From contig NZ_CP016305.1 in the NCBI RefSeq assembly GCF_002285905.1, positions 992,001 through 1,056,000 of the forward strand: a stretch of DNA of 64,000 nt, in the 5' to 3' direction. Below the pieces are notes generated by a model. The model was not told the origin of the DNA and did no database searches. It saw nothing but the letters and a program-made list of their open reading frames with translations. A program made the translations under genes and the position numbers. Below are positions 28,850-39,658 of this stretch, in pieces (position 1 is the stretch's first letter; each line of letters opens with the position of its first letter). Origin of the DNA: Rickettsia sp. MEAM1 (Bemisia tabaci) (GTDB lineage: Bacteria; Pseudomonadota; Alphaproteobacteria; Rickettsiales; Rickettsiaceae).

Positions 28850-29599
28850 ATGAAATTAGCAAAAATATTAAGTGTCCTTTTATGCTTAGGGCTCATTCTA
28901 AACGGATGTAAAAGCAAGAAAAATAGTGATGATTTAGTTACTCCTATTTCTACTCTTTATAATGAGGGCATTACTCTGCTTGAGAAAAAAAAGTATAAAA
29001 ATGCTGCTGAAGAATTTGGAAAAATATTTTATCAGCATCCAGGTAATGAATTTACGCCGCAAGCAGAGCTAATGCAAGCATACTCATTATTCCTTGCTGC
29101 TCAATATGAGGAAGCAGTTGATGTACTTGATATTTTCATTAATCTACATCCTGCAAATGTTGATATTGCTTATGCATATTACCTTAAAGCTCTTTCATAT
29201 TATATGCTAATTTCTGATGTGAATCATGATCAATCTAGAACTTTCTTGGCTAAAGATAGTTTTGAAGATCTAATTACAAAATTCCCAAACACTAAATACG
29301 CTATTGATTCATCTTTAAAAATTGATTTAGTAAATGATCATTTAGCTGGTAAAGAGTTAACAATTGGTAGATTCTATTTAAAGAAAAAGAATCCAATGGC
29401 AGCAATTAATCGATTTGAAGAAGTAGTCGAAAATTATCAAACTACCTCTCATTGCGTAGAAGCTTTATATCGTTTGACAGAAAGCTATATGATGCTTGGA
29501 TTACCGGATGAGGCAATGAAATATGCTTCGGTCCTTGGTCATAACTATCCGGATAGTAAATGGTATAGCTATGCTTATAGACTGGTTAAAGGCTATTAA
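28850..29599 (+). CDS. bamD: Outer membrane assembly lipoprotein BamD
   Basis: 249 residues. Lipobox LILNGC (Cys about 20) followed by TPR-type helical repeats (about 35-245: TLYNEGITLLEKKKYKNAAE, FIN LHPANVDIAYAYYLKAL). Partner of BamA in outer-membrane protein folding. Length fits BamD/ComL. It precedes recN by 12 bp, a frequent alphaproteobacterial neighbour. Confidence 0.93.
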   Translation: MKLAKILSVLLCLGLILNGCKSKKNSDDLVTPISTLYNEGITLLEKKKYKNAAEEFGKIFYQHPGNEFTPQAELMQAYSLFLAAQYEEAVDVLDIFINLHPANVDIAYAYYLKALSYYMLISDVNHDQSRTFLAKDSFEDLITKFPNTKYAIDSSLKIDLVNDHLAGKELTIGRFYLKKKNPMAAINRFEEVVENYQTTSHCVEALYRLTESYMMLGLPDEAMKYASVLGHNYPDSKWYSYAYRLVKGY

Positions 29600-29611
29600 A
29601 CAAGTATCAGT

Positions 29612-31254
29612 ATGTTCGAGAGTCTTTCAGTTAGAAACTTTATTCTGATAGACGAGTTAGAAATCGAATTTACTAATGGTTTATGCGTTATTACCGGTGA
29701 AACTGGTGCCGGTAAATCTATTTTACTTGATGCTATTTTATTTTGTTTAGGCTATAAAACTTCAAGTGCTGGCATAATAAAGCATGGAAAAGATTATGCA
29801 GCTGTTAATATAGTCTTTTCATTAAATGATGAAATAAAAAATTTCCTAACTCAAAATTTTATTGAATTAGAGGAATCGTTACTTATAAAATGCGTCCAAA
29901 AAGCAGAGGGACGCAAAAATTTCTTTATCAATAATCAAGTAGTTAATAAAGCTATTATGCAACAATTAGCTACTTATTTATTTGAACTTCACGGGCAAAA
30001 CAATAATATCTCTCTCTTAGAAATTAATACTCAGCGTGACATTTTAGATAGTTTTGGAGATCTTTTAGAACTTCGTATGCAACTTGCCAAGTGTTATCAA
30101 GCGTGGCAGAATATCCGTAATGAAATAGCCGAAATAGCACTTAAACAAAATTCTATAGAACAAGAATTGATTATTTAAACTTCGTAACCGAAGAGCTAAC
30201 TAAGCTTAATATTCAAATAGGTGAAGAAGAGCAGCTAACAAATATACGAAAAGATTTGCAAAATAAAGATAAGGATTTGCAGCTAATCAAAGATATTCTA
30301 GAACAGGTTAATAATCCTGAAATAAATAGCTCAATTAGTAAAGCGGAGAAACTATTAGCAAAGCAAAGCCAAAATGAAGAATTCGTAAATATTTCTACAA
30401 ATCTCGAAGAAGCTTATAATAATTTAGAAGAGGCAAGACAAAATTTATCGAATCTTCTAGAAAATTTTAACAAGTTAGATTATAAACTTGAAGAAATAGA
30501 AGAAAGATTATTTTCAATAAAAGCAATTAGTCGTAAATATAATGTTTCTGCTGACGCACTCAAGACATTTTTAGAGGAATCTTTAAATCAGCTAAATAGC
30601 TTGAAAGGGAAAATAGCAAATCAAGCAGAATTGCAAGTGCAAGAAGTAAAGTTAAATACGGAATATTATAAGCTTGGTAAGGATTTATCGGGCAAACGTC
30701 TTGCCGCAGCAAAACGTTTAGAAGAAGTGTTGCACCATGAATTAAAGCAGCTGAAAATGGAAAAAGCTACCTTTCATGTTAATATAGCAGAAAGAAAAGA
30801 ACCAGCAGCATACGGCATAGATGATATAGTTTTTAAAGCTTCCACTAACCCAGGGATGGCTTCGGAGGCAATAAATAAAATAGCTTCGGGTGGTGAATTA
30901 TCAAGATTTATGCTTGCTTTAAAAACTTCTTTATTTAACAAGATGGTTAAACCTGCTATTATATTCGATGAAATAGATGTTGGGATTGGCGGTGAGGTTG
31001 CGGATAAAGTTGGCGAAAGGCTTAAAAAGCTTAGTTCAGCTACGCAAGTGATAGTTATAACGCATCAGCCTCAAGTGGCAGGAAAAGCAGATTTGCATAT
31101 AAAAATTGAGAAAACGCAGTTAGAAAAAGAAACAAAGGTAACAGTAAAAACTTTAAATTTAGGCGAAAGGCAACAGGAGCTTGCCCGCATGATTTCAGGC
31201 AAAACAATTACTGAGGCAAGCTTAAAAGCGGCGAAAGAATTACTGTATTCTTGA
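29612..31254 (+). pseudogene. recN: DNA repair protein RecN, split by a frameshift
   Basis: The first frame (29612-30178, 188 codons) has the SMC-like head with Walker A in VITGETGAGKSILLDAILF. It ends ...EQELII at a TAA. One base shift at about 30167-30169 gives ELDYLNFVTEELTKL and an open frame to 31254, containing the coiled coil, the ABC signature ASGGELSRFMLALK, Walker B PAIIFDEIDVGIGGE and VIVITHQPQVA. Together about 547 residues, normal RecN length, so a single-base deletion is the only visible lesion. RecN acts early in double-strand-break repair. Confidence 0.9.
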
Positions 31255-31310
31255 CAAGCATCATTGGTGTCATCTAATTAGCTTGTACCTAGGTTGTTGT
31301 TTGGCTTCTA

Positions 31311-31672
31311 TGTCATTCCCGCGTAGGCGGGAATCCAGAAAAAATGTTAAAACAAAAACATTAATTAATGTATTGGGTATATATATTATGTTCTGATCGG
31401 AATGGTACTTTATATATAGGTGTTACTAATAATATACTACGTCGTACTTATGAATATAAGCAAAAAATAATCAAAGGTTTTACAACAAAATATAATGTTA
31501 TAAAGCTTATTTATACAGAGGAATTTACTAATATTAAAGAAGCACTTGCAAGATAGAAAGCATTAAAAAAGTGGAATTGTAGTTGGAAAATAAAATTAAT
31601 AGAAAAAATTAATCCTAAATGGGAAGACTTAGGCAAATGTATTTCTGGATTCCCGCCTACGCGGGAATGACA
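31311..31672. mobile_element. Palindrome-bounded GIY-YIG unit, copy 1 (362 bp)
   Basis: Inverted ends TGTCATTCCCGCGTAGGCGG...ATCCAGAAA at the left and TTTCTGGATTCCCGCC...GGGAATGACA at the right; each arm is itself a palindrome. TA flanks both sides. The only gene inside is a GIY-YIG reading frame whose last codons lie in the right arm. The same architecture occurs at 42087-42445. The idea that this is a mobile unit is inference. Confidence 0.55.
31368..31670 (+). pseudogene. GIY-YIG nuclease-like protein, nonsense-broken
   Basis: The frame starts MYWVYILCSDRNGTLYIGVT (the GIY-YIG pair is VYIL...LYIG) with Arg in NNILRRTYEYK, stops at TAG after 62 codons (31554-31556), then continues in frame as KALKKWNCSWKIKLIEKINP and GKCISGFPPTRE to about 31670. 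The intact homologue at 42.1 kb has Glu at the stop position. The C-terminal GFPPTRE is encoded by the palindromic arm. Confidence 0.85.
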
Positions 31673-31730
31673 TAAAGAACGCTTTCCGATCCAAGTAAGC
31701 AAGCCTAAATAACATTATAAAGATATACAT

Positions 31731-33221
31731 ATGAACAATTACAAAAAACTAGAAAATGAACTTTCAACTATCTCAAATTTTGAAAATATCTTAAGTATAT
31801 TATATTGGGATATAGCGGTAAATATGCCTATAGGATCAGGGGAAAGTAGGACAAACGAGATGGTATCTTTAACTTCGCTAGTTCATTCTCTGGTTAAATC
31901 CCCGTTGCTTAAAGAGTTAGTTAGCAGAGCCAAAGGAAGAGGCAAAAAATCTTGATGAATGGCAGAATGCTAATATAAGAGAAATTGAGCGGAAGATATT
32001 AGATGCAAATTGTATCGATGAGGAGCTACAAAAGAGATTAGTAGCTGCAACTACTAAATCTGAACTTGTTTGGCGAAAAGCGAGAAAGACTAATGATTAT
32101 AATTTATTTAAGCCTCATTTGCAGAAAGTTTTAGATTATACAAGAGAAGTTGCTAAAGAGTACGTGCAGGTGTATTTAATTGCAGTCCTTACGATGCATT
32201 AATTGATATGTATGATCCAAGTAGAACAAGCAGCGAGATTAAAAAAGTTTTTTCATATGTTAAAGAAAATCTTTCTGAGCTTATTGGTAAGGTTTTAGAA
32301 AAGCAGAAAAGTCAAAAAGAACTGGTAAAAAGTACTGAATTAAGCCCTGAAATACAAAAAAATATCGGCAAGCGTATAATGGAAATTATGCAGTTTGATG
32401 GGAGTAGAGGGCGGCTTGATGAATCTACTCATCCTTTTTGCGGTGGAACACCAAATGATATACGCTTAACTACCAGATATGATAAAGATAATTTCATAAG
32501 TGGTTTGATGGGGATTATTCACGAAACCAGACATGCTTTATATGAGCAGAACTTACCAGAAATGTACAAGGGGCAGCCAGTCGGACGTGCTAAAGGCATG
32601 GCTTTTCACGAAAGTCAGTCTTTATTTATGGAGATGCAAGTAGGTAGGTCAAGAGAGTTTACGGAGTTTTTAGCAAAATTACTTCGTGATGAATTTAACC
32701 TTAAGTTGGAAGAATATTCAGCAGATAATTTATATAGGGCAATTACGAAAGTTAAGCCGGATTTTATCAGAGTTAACGCTGATGAGGTAACTTACCCAAT
32801 GCATGTAATATTGCGTTTTGAAATAGAAGAATTGCTTATTAGCGGTGAATTAAATCTTGATGAATTGCCAAATTTTTGGGATAGTAAGATGCAGGAATAT
32901 TTAGGAATAAAACCTAGAAGTTTTAGCGAAGGATGTCTGCAAGATATTCATTGGTCTAGTGGTTGGTTCGGTTATTTTCCTGCTTACACAAATGGTGCAA
33001 TTATCGCATCAATGATGATGAAGAAAGTAAAAGAGATAAACAAAAACGTAAAAGATGATATTTTAAAAGGTGACTTTAGTAACTTAAATAATTATTTGAA
33101 TAAAAATTTCAGAAATTTCGGTTCACTAAAAAATTCGCCTGATTTGCTAAAAAGTGCTAGCGGTGAAGAAAATATAAATCCTGAAGTGTTTATTAAGTAC
33201 TTGGAGAATAAGTATTTGTAA
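31731..33221 (+). pseudogene. M32 carboxypeptidase (Taq type), two frameshifts
   Basis: Three segments: 31731-31930 (NFENILSILYWDIAVNMPIG), a middle in another frame (about 31933-32155, KEEAKNLDEWQNANIREIER), and 32157-33221 back in the first frame (NCSPYDALIDMYDPSRTSSE). The zinc motif GIIHETRHALYEQ (HExxH) and FHESQSLFME with the later IRVNADEVTYPMHVILRFE are classic M32. Reconstructed length is about 495 residues, normal for the family. The C-terminal 337 codons could be translated alone but lack the N-terminal half. Confidence 0.88.
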
Positions 33222-33226
33222 TAAAT

Positions 33227-33311
33227 ATGTCATACTAGCTAGCTTGATCGCGGTATCTTAATATTACGAATTGTATCTAGAGATACCGCGATCAAGTCGC
33301 GGTATGACATC
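33227..33311. repeat. Palindromic repeat upstream of sucA
   Basis: TGTCATACTAGCTAGCTTGA...AGATACCGCGATCAAGTCGC...ATGACAT: an inverted unit with GATCGCGGTATCT / AGATACCGCGATC arms. Related pieces are at 690-730 and 36.28 kb. Confidence 0.75.
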
Positions 33312-33338
33312 TAATCAAAAAACAAACCAAATAATAAT

Positions 33339-36116
33339 ATGGAAGAAAATTTAAAAAAGACAGGTTTTTTATTCGGTGGGAACGCTGTTTTTATTGAAGA
33401 ACTATATAAACAATATTTAGAAAATCCTGCTTCAGTTGATCAAACTTGGCAAGAGTTTTTTGCGGGCGTTAAGGACAGCAATCAGCTTCTTAATAAAAGT
33501 ACCGCTAAAGTAATTATAAAAACAGCAGCCACAGAAGAGTCTAAAACTTCAGAAAATTCTACATCCACCCCAAATAATTTTAATGTCGGTGCGATGATAA
33601 AAAATTATCGTAAATATGCCCATTATCTTGCAAAGCTAGACCCTCTAGGGCTTGAAGTTACTAAAACTAAAGAGGATTTAAAGCTTGATATAGAGAATTT
33701 TGGTTTTACAAATGATCAGCTTAGTAAAGTAATAGAACATAAATTTTTAGAAAAAACATATAATTTAGGTGAGTTAGTTAATTTTCTTGATAAAACTTAT
33801 GCAGGTTCTATTGGAGTTGAATTTGAGCAGGTAGAAAACGAAGAGGAAAAAAATTGGTTATATTCTAAATTAGAATCAGGTGTTATTTCATTTTCCTCGG
33901 AAGAAAAGAAAAATATCCTAAATGACTTAGTGGAAGTAGAAGGATTTGAGCAATATCTACATACAAAATTCCCAGGGGCTAAGCGTTTCTCGGTAGAGGG
34001 CGGTGATGCTTCCATAGTTGCCATGAATAAGGCTATTGATTTATCTCTGCATCAAGGTGTGGAAGAGATCGTCATAGGAATGGCTCATCGTGGAAGATTA
34101 AACACGCTAACTAAAGTAGTCGGTAAACCTTATAGAGCGGTTATCGCAGGCTTTATAAGTGGTAGCGTATTCCCTGACGAGCTAAATGTTTCAGGTGACG
34201 TAAAATATCATTTAGGCTATTCATCGGATAGAAGCATAGGTGATAAGAAGATACATTTGTCGCTAGCTGATAACCCATCACATTTAGAAGCTGTAAACCC
34301 AATAGTTGCAGGTAAAGTAAGAGCAAAACAGGATATACTTAAAGATCCTAAACGCAGTAAAGTTAAAGCTATTTTAGTCCATGGTGATGCTGCTTTTTGT
34401 GGTCAAGGAGTTGTGGCAGAAAGTTTATCTATGTCACCACTAGCTGCTTATAATATTGGCGGAGTTCTACATTTCGTAATTAACAACCAGCTAGGTTTTA
34501 CAGCAAATGCAGCAGATACCAGAGCCAGCAGATATTCTACAGAATTTGCAAAAATAATAGCAGCTCCGATTTTACATGTTAATGGTGATGATATAGAAGC
34601 AGTATTAAAAGCCACAAATATTGCAGTAGAATATAGGCAAAAATTTGGTAAAGATATTATCGTGGAAATTATTTGCTACCGAAAATATGGGCATAATGAG
34701 GGCGATGAGCCGATGTATACACAAGGCAAAATGTATAACATCATCAAGAGTAAGCTAACACCTGGAAATATTTATGCAAATGAGCTAGTGAAAGGTGGCG
34801 TAATCGATAATAATTATTTTGCTAAATTAAAAGAACAGTTTAAAGCAAAATTGGATAAGGAATATGAGCAGGCTAAGAATTATAAGCCAGAAGCTCATTT
34901 TTTAGGTGGCTTATGGCAAGGTATTACCCGCACTCGCACACAAGCGGCAGTAACTGGGGTAGATAAAAAGACTTTGCAAAATCTAGGGGCTAAGCTATGC
35001 GAAATGCCGAAAAATTTTGCCGTTAATCCAAAATTGGTTAAATTATTTGATGCTCGAAAAGCTGCTTTAACAACAGATCAGCCTATTGACTGGGCAACAG
35101 CTGAACAGCTCGCTTTTGCAAGCCTGCTTACATCCGGTACTAATATAAGATTAACAGGGCAAGACTGCGGACGTGGCACTTTCTCACATCGTCATTCAGT
35201 ATTACATAGCCAAGTTGATGATACTACCTATATACCTTTAAATAACTTATCCAAAGAGCAAGCAACATATGAAGTAGCAGATAGTAATTTATCTGAATAT
35301 GATGTGCTTGGTTTTGAATATGGTTATTCACTCGCAAACCCAAAAAATCTAGTTTTATGGGAAGCTCAATTTGGCGATTTTGCTAACGGAGCTCAGATTA
35401 TTTTCGATCAATTCATTTCAAGCAGTGAAACAAAATGGCTTCGCATGAGCGGTCTAGTAGTTTTACTACCGCATGGCTTTGAGGGGCAAGGACCGGAACA
35501 TAGTTCAGCAAGGCTTGAGAGATTCTTGCAGCTAGCAGCTGAGGATAATATGTATGTTACATATCCTACTACGCCTGCTTCAATTTTCCATCTGCTTCGT
35601 CGTCAAATAATTGATAACATTAGAAAACCATTGATCGTGATGTCACCGAAATCTTTGTTGCGTCATAAAAATGTGGTTTCTAAACTTGATGAATTAAGTG
35701 ATAATACTACTTTTATGCCGGTTTTAGATGAAGTCAATAAACTAGAAGCAAGCAATATTACTAAAGTAATTTTATGTAGCGGTAAGGTATATTATGATTT
35801 ATTCGAAATGCGTGGCAGTAATAGTAATATAGCAATTATTAGGCTTGAACAATTATACCCATTTGAAAAAAAGGTTGTAGTAGAGCTGTTAAAAAAATAT
35901 AATAAAGCAAGTGAATTTATTTGGTGTCAGGAAGAGCCAATGAATATGGGAGCTTGGAGATATATAACCTCTCACCTAAATAATGCTTTAAAAGAAGCAG
36001 GAATTAATAATGAATTCAAATATATAGGTAGAGAAGAATCAGCATCTCCAGCAGTTGGCTCATTACAAGCACATAATAAGCAACAAGAAGAAATACTAAA
36101 AAAAGCGTTAAATTAA
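33339..36116 (+). CDS. sucA: 2-oxoglutarate dehydrogenase E1 component
   Basis: 925 residues. Thiamine-dependent E1 that decarboxylates 2-oxoglutarate in the TCA cycle. Marks are the N-terminal [39 protein letters not shown] (about 247-265), [18 protein letters not shown] (ThDP-binding region, about 348-365), [16 protein letters not shown], and the late [20 protein letters not shown] (about 710-729). Length is near E. coli SucA (933). sucB follows after a repeat-filled 333-bp gap. Confidence 0.98.
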   Translation: MEENLKKTGFLFGGNAVFIEELYKQYLENPASVDQTWQEFFAGVKDSNQLLNKSTAKVIIKTAATEESKTSENSTSTPNNFNVGAMIKNYRKYAHYLAKLDPLGLEVTKTKEDLKLDIENFGFTNDQLSKVIEHKFLEKTYNLGELVNFLDKTYAGSIGVEFEQVENEEEKNWLYSKLESGVISFSSEEKKNILNDLVEVEGFEQYLHTKFPGAKRFSVEGGDASIVAMNKAIDLSLHQGVEEIVIGMAHRGRLNTLTKVVGKPYRAVIAGFISGSVFPDELNVSGDVKYHLGYSSDRSIGDKKIHLSLADNPSHLEAVNPIVAGKVRAKQDILKDPKRSKVKAILVHGDAAFCGQGVVAESLSMSPLAAYNIGGVLHFVINNQLGFTANAADTRASRYSTEFAKIIAAPILHVNGDDIEAVLKATNIAVEYRQKFGKDIIVEIICYRKYGHNEGDEPMYTQGKMYNIIKSKLTPGNIYANELVKGGVIDNNYFAKLKEQFKAKLDKEYEQAKNYKPEAHFLGGLWQGITRTRTQAAVTGVDKKTLQNLGAKLCEMPKNFAVNPKLVKLFDARKAALTTDQPIDWATAEQLAFASLLTSGTNIRLTGQDCGRGTFSHRHSVLHSQVDDTTYIPLNNLSKEQATYEVADSNLSEYDVLGFEYGYSLANPKNLVLWEAQFGDFANGAQIIFDQFISSSETKWLRMSGLVVLLPHGFEGQGPEHSSARLERFLQLAAEDNMYVTYPTTPASIFHLLRRQIIDNIRKPLIVMSPKSLLRHKNVVSKLDELSDNTTFMPVLDEVNKLEASNITKVILCSGKVYYDLFEMRGSNSNIAIIRLEQLYPFEKKVVVELLKKYNKASEFIWCQEEPMNMGAWRYITSHLNNALKEAGINNEFKYIGREESASPAVGSLQAHNKQQEEILKKALN

Positions 36117-36449
36117 GAGATAGCTTTGTGTAGACAAGTCATTCGACAAGTAAGATTTGCTTTATGGCTCAAAAAAGCCCATAATGTCATTCCCGCGGAA
36201 GCGGGAATCTAGTCAATTATATTGTCATCCCGTGACTTGATCACGGGATCTTGTGCCATAGAATGTGTCCTGAGATACCGCGGTCAAGCCGCGGTATGAC
36301 AGACTTTTTTCTGGATTCCCGCCTACGCGGGAATGACATGCGAGTTATGCAATAACGCCGGACAAGCCATGGGATGACAGGTGTGAGTTAAGCCACGCAC
36401 CAAAGTCATAAACTGTATAATAATTTAGGATAAAAATAAGGAAACAAAT
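36117..36449. repeat. Nested palindromic repeats between sucA and sucB
   Basis: TGTCATTCCCGCGGAAGCGG (36186-) opens one unit whose far end CTGGATTCCCGCCTACGCGG...ATGACAT is at about 36312-36340. Inside sits a second unit, TGTCATCCCGTGACTTGATC...GGTATGACA (about 36222-36302). One repeat appears inserted in another. No gene here apart from the sucB ribosome site (AAGGAAAC). Confidence 0.75.
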
Positions 36450-37646
36450 ATGGGTGTTAAAATTATAGTGCCGTCTCTCGGTGAATCGGTAACAGAAGCT
36501 ACTATTGCCAAATGGTATAAGAAAGAGGGCGATGCTGTTAAAACCGATGAATTATTATTGGAAATTGAAACTGAGAAAGTAACATTAGAAGTTAATTCCC
36601 CGTGCAATGGTACTATAGGCAAAATAATAAAAGCTGACGGAGCAAATGTTGCAGTTGGGGAAGAAATAGGCGATATAAATGAGGGGGAAGCTATAGCAAC
36701 AAATAGTAACGAAGCAGCAAAACCTCAAACAGCTTCCCAGCCTGTTCCAGAAAAAGTACAAGAAAAGCCAGCAGTTGCTAATAATACCCTTGCTCCATCT
36801 GTGCAGAAATTAGTTACTGAAAATAAGCTTGATCCAAATAATATAAAAGGGACAGGTAAAGACGGTAGAATTACCAAAGGTGATGTGCTGGAGACTATGA
36901 ACGCTCCTACTCCTGCCACTACTACTTCTTCAGCTAAAACTAATGAAGAAAGAGTAGAGCGTGTGCGTATGTCACGTTTGCGTAAAACCATTGCACAGCG
37001 TTTAAAAGACTCGCAAAATACAGCTGCTATTTTGACTACTTTTAACGAAATTGATATGTCAAAAGTTATAGCTCTGCGTGGTAAGTATAAAGATGAGTTT
37101 GAGAAAAAGCACGGCGTAAAGCTTGGCTTTATGTCATTCTTCGTTAGAGCAACTATTGAAGCTTTAAAGCTTATTCCGTCAGTAAATGCTGAGATAGATG
37201 GTGATGATTTAGTATATAAAAATTATTACGATATAGGTGTAGCAGTTGGAACAGAGCAAGGTCTTGTCGTACCGGTTGTTAGAAATGCTGACAAAATGGG
37301 ATTTGCTGATATTGAAAAGACAATAGGGGGACTCGCTAAAAAAGCAAGAGATGGTAAGCTTTCTATGGCTGATTTATCAGGTGGCACATTCTCGATTTCT
37401 AATGGTGGTGTATATGGTTCGCTTTTATCTACTCCTATTATTAATCCGCCTCAATCTGGTATTTTAGGACTACATAAAACTGAGGAAAGAGTAGTGGCTA
37501 TAGATGGTAAAATTGAAATACGTCCGATGATGTATATAGCTCTATCATACGATCACCGCATAATTGATGGAAAGGAAGCTGTTTCATTCTTAGTAAAAAT
37601 TAAAGAGCTAATAGAAAGTCCTGAAAAGCTACTGCTAAACTTATAG
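36450..37646 (+). CDS. sucB: 2-oxoglutarate dehydrogenase E2 (dihydrolipoyl succinyltransferase)
   Basis: 398 residues. Lipoyl domain (about 1-77) with the lipoylated Lys in [15 protein letters not shown]; a Pro/Ala linker; the E1/E3-binding domain (about 110-150, [20 protein letters not shown]); and the catalytic domain (about 165-398) with the active-site segment [18 protein letters not shown] (His-Asp). It transfers succinyl to CoA. Confidence 0.98.
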   Translation: MGVKIIVPSLGESVTEATIAKWYKKEGDAVKTDELLLEIETEKVTLEVNSPCNGTIGKIIKADGANVAVGEEIGDINEGEAIATNSNEAAKPQTASQPVPEKVQEKPAVANNTLAPSVQKLVTENKLDPNNIKGTGKDGRITKGDVLETMNAPTPATTTSSAKTNEERVERVRMSRLRKTIAQRLKDSQNTAAILTTFNEIDMSKVIALRGKYKDEFEKKHGVKLGFMSFFVRATIEALKLIPSVNAEIDGDDLVYKNYYDIGVAVGTEQGLVVPVVRNADKMGFADIEKTIGGLAKKARDGKLSMADLSGGTFSISNGGVYGSLLSTPIINPPQSGILGLHKTEERVVAIDGKIEIRPMMYIALSYDHRIIDGKEAVSFLVKIKELIESPEKLLLNL

Positions 37647-37666
37647 TTTGCTTGGAGTTATAATTA

Positions 37667-38083
37667 ATGATAAAATGTACTCGTCGTATTGAGTTCGATG
37701 CAGGGCATAGAATTATCGGTCATAAAAATAAATGTCAATATCTGCACGGTCATCGTTATGTTCTCGAAATAACTATAGCAGCAAAAAATACTGATGAACT
37801 TGGTATGGTAGTGGATTTTGGCTTGATTAAAGATTTAGCTAAAGGCTGGATTGATGAGAATTTTGATCACAGCCTAATTTTGCATCAAGATGATAAAGAA
37901 ATCGGGCAGAAAATTGAAAGTCATACAGGTCAAAAAGTATATTATTTAAAGAATAATCCGACGGCAGAAAATATTGCTCTGCATTTAAAAAATGAGATTT
38001 TCCCTAAGCTTTTTGAAAGTCAAAAATTCTTTGTTACTAGCATAAAACTATTCGAGACACCTAATTGCTTTGTTGAGGTCTAA
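37667..38083 (+). CDS. queD: 6-pyruvoyl-tetrahydropterin synthase / QueD family
   Basis: 138 residues. Zinc ligands are visible in [20 protein letters not shown] and HGHRYVLEI, with the catalytic Cys in NKCQYLHGH, plus [25 protein letters not shown] and [12 protein letters not shown]. The fold makes 6-carboxytetrahydropterin (queuosine path) or acts in pterin metabolism. In a genome without a visible queuosine operon here the exact product is uncertain. Confidence 0.9.
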   Translation: MIKCTRRIEFDAGHRIIGHKNKCQYLHGHRYVLEITIAAKNTDELGMVVDFGLIKDLAKGWIDENFDHSLILHQDDKEIGQKIESHTGQKVYYLKNNPTAENIALHLKNEIFPKLFESQKFFVTSIKLFETPNCFVEV

Positions 38084-38085
38084 GC

Positions 38086-38400
38086 ATGCAGGATTATGCC
38101 TTGATCTTAACTACGACTAATGATTTACAAATTGCTGAAAAAATAGCCTCTCTATTATTAGAGCTAGATCTTGCTGCTTGCATACAAATTGATGATGTGA
38201 AAAGTTATTTTAAATGGGCTAATAAAGTGGCTCTAGAAAAAGAATATAGAATTGTGATTAAAGCAAAATCTTCTAATTATAAAAAGATTGAAAATAAAAT
38301 CCTTGAAGTTCATAATTATGAATTACCGCAAATAATAAAAATAAATATTGACTGCGGTCTTCAAAAATACTTAGAATGGATTAATCAAAATTGTAAATAA
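38086..38400 (+). CDS. cutA: CutA1-like divalent-ion tolerance protein
   Basis: 104 residues. ALILTTTNDLQIAEKIASLL at the start, LAACIQIDDVKSYFKW in the middle and YELPQIIKINIDCGLQKYLEWI at the end match the trimeric CutA1 fold. Only 2 bp after queD, so probably coupled to it. The biological role of CutA is poorly settled. Confidence 0.92.
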   Translation: MQDYALILTTTNDLQIAEKIASLLLELDLAACIQIDDVKSYFKWANKVALEKEYRIVIKAKSSNYKKIENKILEVHNYELPQIIKINIDCGLQKYLEWINQNCK

Positions 38401-38450
38401 ACCTATGGTTGAATTAAAATTAAATTAAGTAAGTATATTCGGAGTAAAAA

Positions 38451-39656
38451 ATGAAATTATGGCAAAAAGTTACCTTAGGTCTAATCTTCGGTATTATATT
38501 CGGTATTTACCTACCGCAATATGTTGATTATATTAAGCCAGTCGGTGACATATTTTTACGTTTGATAAAAATGATCATTGCACCACTAATTTTCTTTAGC
38601 TTGGTTTCAGGCATTACTAGTATGAATGATACTTCTGCACTTGGCAGGGTAGGCATGAAAGCGGTAGTAGCCTTTTTAGGAACTACTTTTTTTGCTACGG
38701 TTTTTGGTCTTGCTGTTGCTGCAATATTGAAACCTGGCGTAGGCATGCATATAGATTTTTATCCTTCTGGCTCTAGCAAGGTTGAGAGAACTTCATTTAA
38801 TATAATAGATTTCTTTGTAAATATAGTACCTGATAATGCTGTTGGTGCTTTTGCAAATGGTGATGTTTTACAAGTAGTATTTTTTGCCGTCTTTGTTGGT
38901 ATTACCTTAAATAAAATGAAAGCAGCAGCAGAACCTATTACTGATTTAGTACATTTAATGTCAAAATTAGTACTAAAAATGATATCTTTTGTTATTCAAT
39001 TATCGCCTTATGGTGCTTTTGCTTTAACAGCTTGGATTATAGGTACGCAAGGCATAGAAGTAATGATAAGCCTTTCAAAGCTTGTTATAGCGGTTGTTGT
39101 GGCGATGACATTCCAATATCTAGTATTCGGTTTGCTTATATATATATTTTGTCGTGTATCCCCTATACCTTTCTACAAGAAAAGCTTTGAGTATCAGATA
39201 CTTGCTTTTTCTACCTCAAGTAGCAAAGCAACTCTTTCAACTACTATGCAAGTTTGTCGTGAGAAACTTGGGATCTCAGAGTCTAGTACCTCGTTTGTAT
39301 TGCCGATAGGTGCTTCAATTAATATGGATGGGTTTGCTATAAATTTATCTCTTACTACTATCTTTTTTGCTCAAATGATGGGCGTAACGCTTGCTCCGCA
39401 TGATTATTTAGTGATTATTCTAACCTCAACCCTTGGCTCAATTGGTGGGGCTGGTATTCCTGGAGCTTCGTTAATAATGCTGCCTATGGTGCTTTCATCT
39501 GTACATTTACCGATTGAGGGTGTAGCAATTATTGCCGGAATAGATAGAATTCTTGATATGTTACGCACTACCATTAATATAACAGGTGATGCAACAATTA
39601 CTATGCTTGTTGATAATAGCGAGGGGACGTTAGATAAAGAGGTTTACTTGTCATAA
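38451..39656 (+). CDS. gltP: Dicarboxylate/glutamate:cation symporter (DAACS)
   Basis: 401 residues, about eight membrane segments with two re-entrant loops. It shows the serine-rich loop AFSTSSSKATLSTTMQ (about 259-274), INMDGFAINLSLTTIFFAQ (NMDG, about 286) and GAGIPGASLIMLPMVLSS. It imports glutamate/aspartate or related acids, likely important for a bacterium fuelled by host glutamate through the TCA cycle. Confidence 0.93.
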   Translation: MKLWQKVTLGLIFGIIFGIYLPQYVDYIKPVGDIFLRLIKMIIAPLIFFSLVSGITSMNDTSALGRVGMKAVVAFLGTTFFATVFGLAVAAILKPGVGMHIDFYPSGSSKVERTSFNIIDFFVNIVPDNAVGAFANGDVLQVVFFAVFVGITLNKMKAAAEPITDLVHLMSKLVLKMISFVIQLSPYGAFALTAWIIGTQGIEVMISLSKLVIAVVVAMTFQYLVFGLLIYIFCRVSPIPFYKKSFEYQILAFSTSSSKATLSTTMQVCREKLGISESSTSFVLPIGASINMDGFAINLSLTTIFFAQMMGVTLAPHDYLVIILTSTLGSIGGAGIPGASLIMLPMVLSSVHLPIEGVAIIAGIDRILDMLRTTINITGDATITMLVDNSEGTLDKEVYLS

Positions 39657-39658
39657 AT

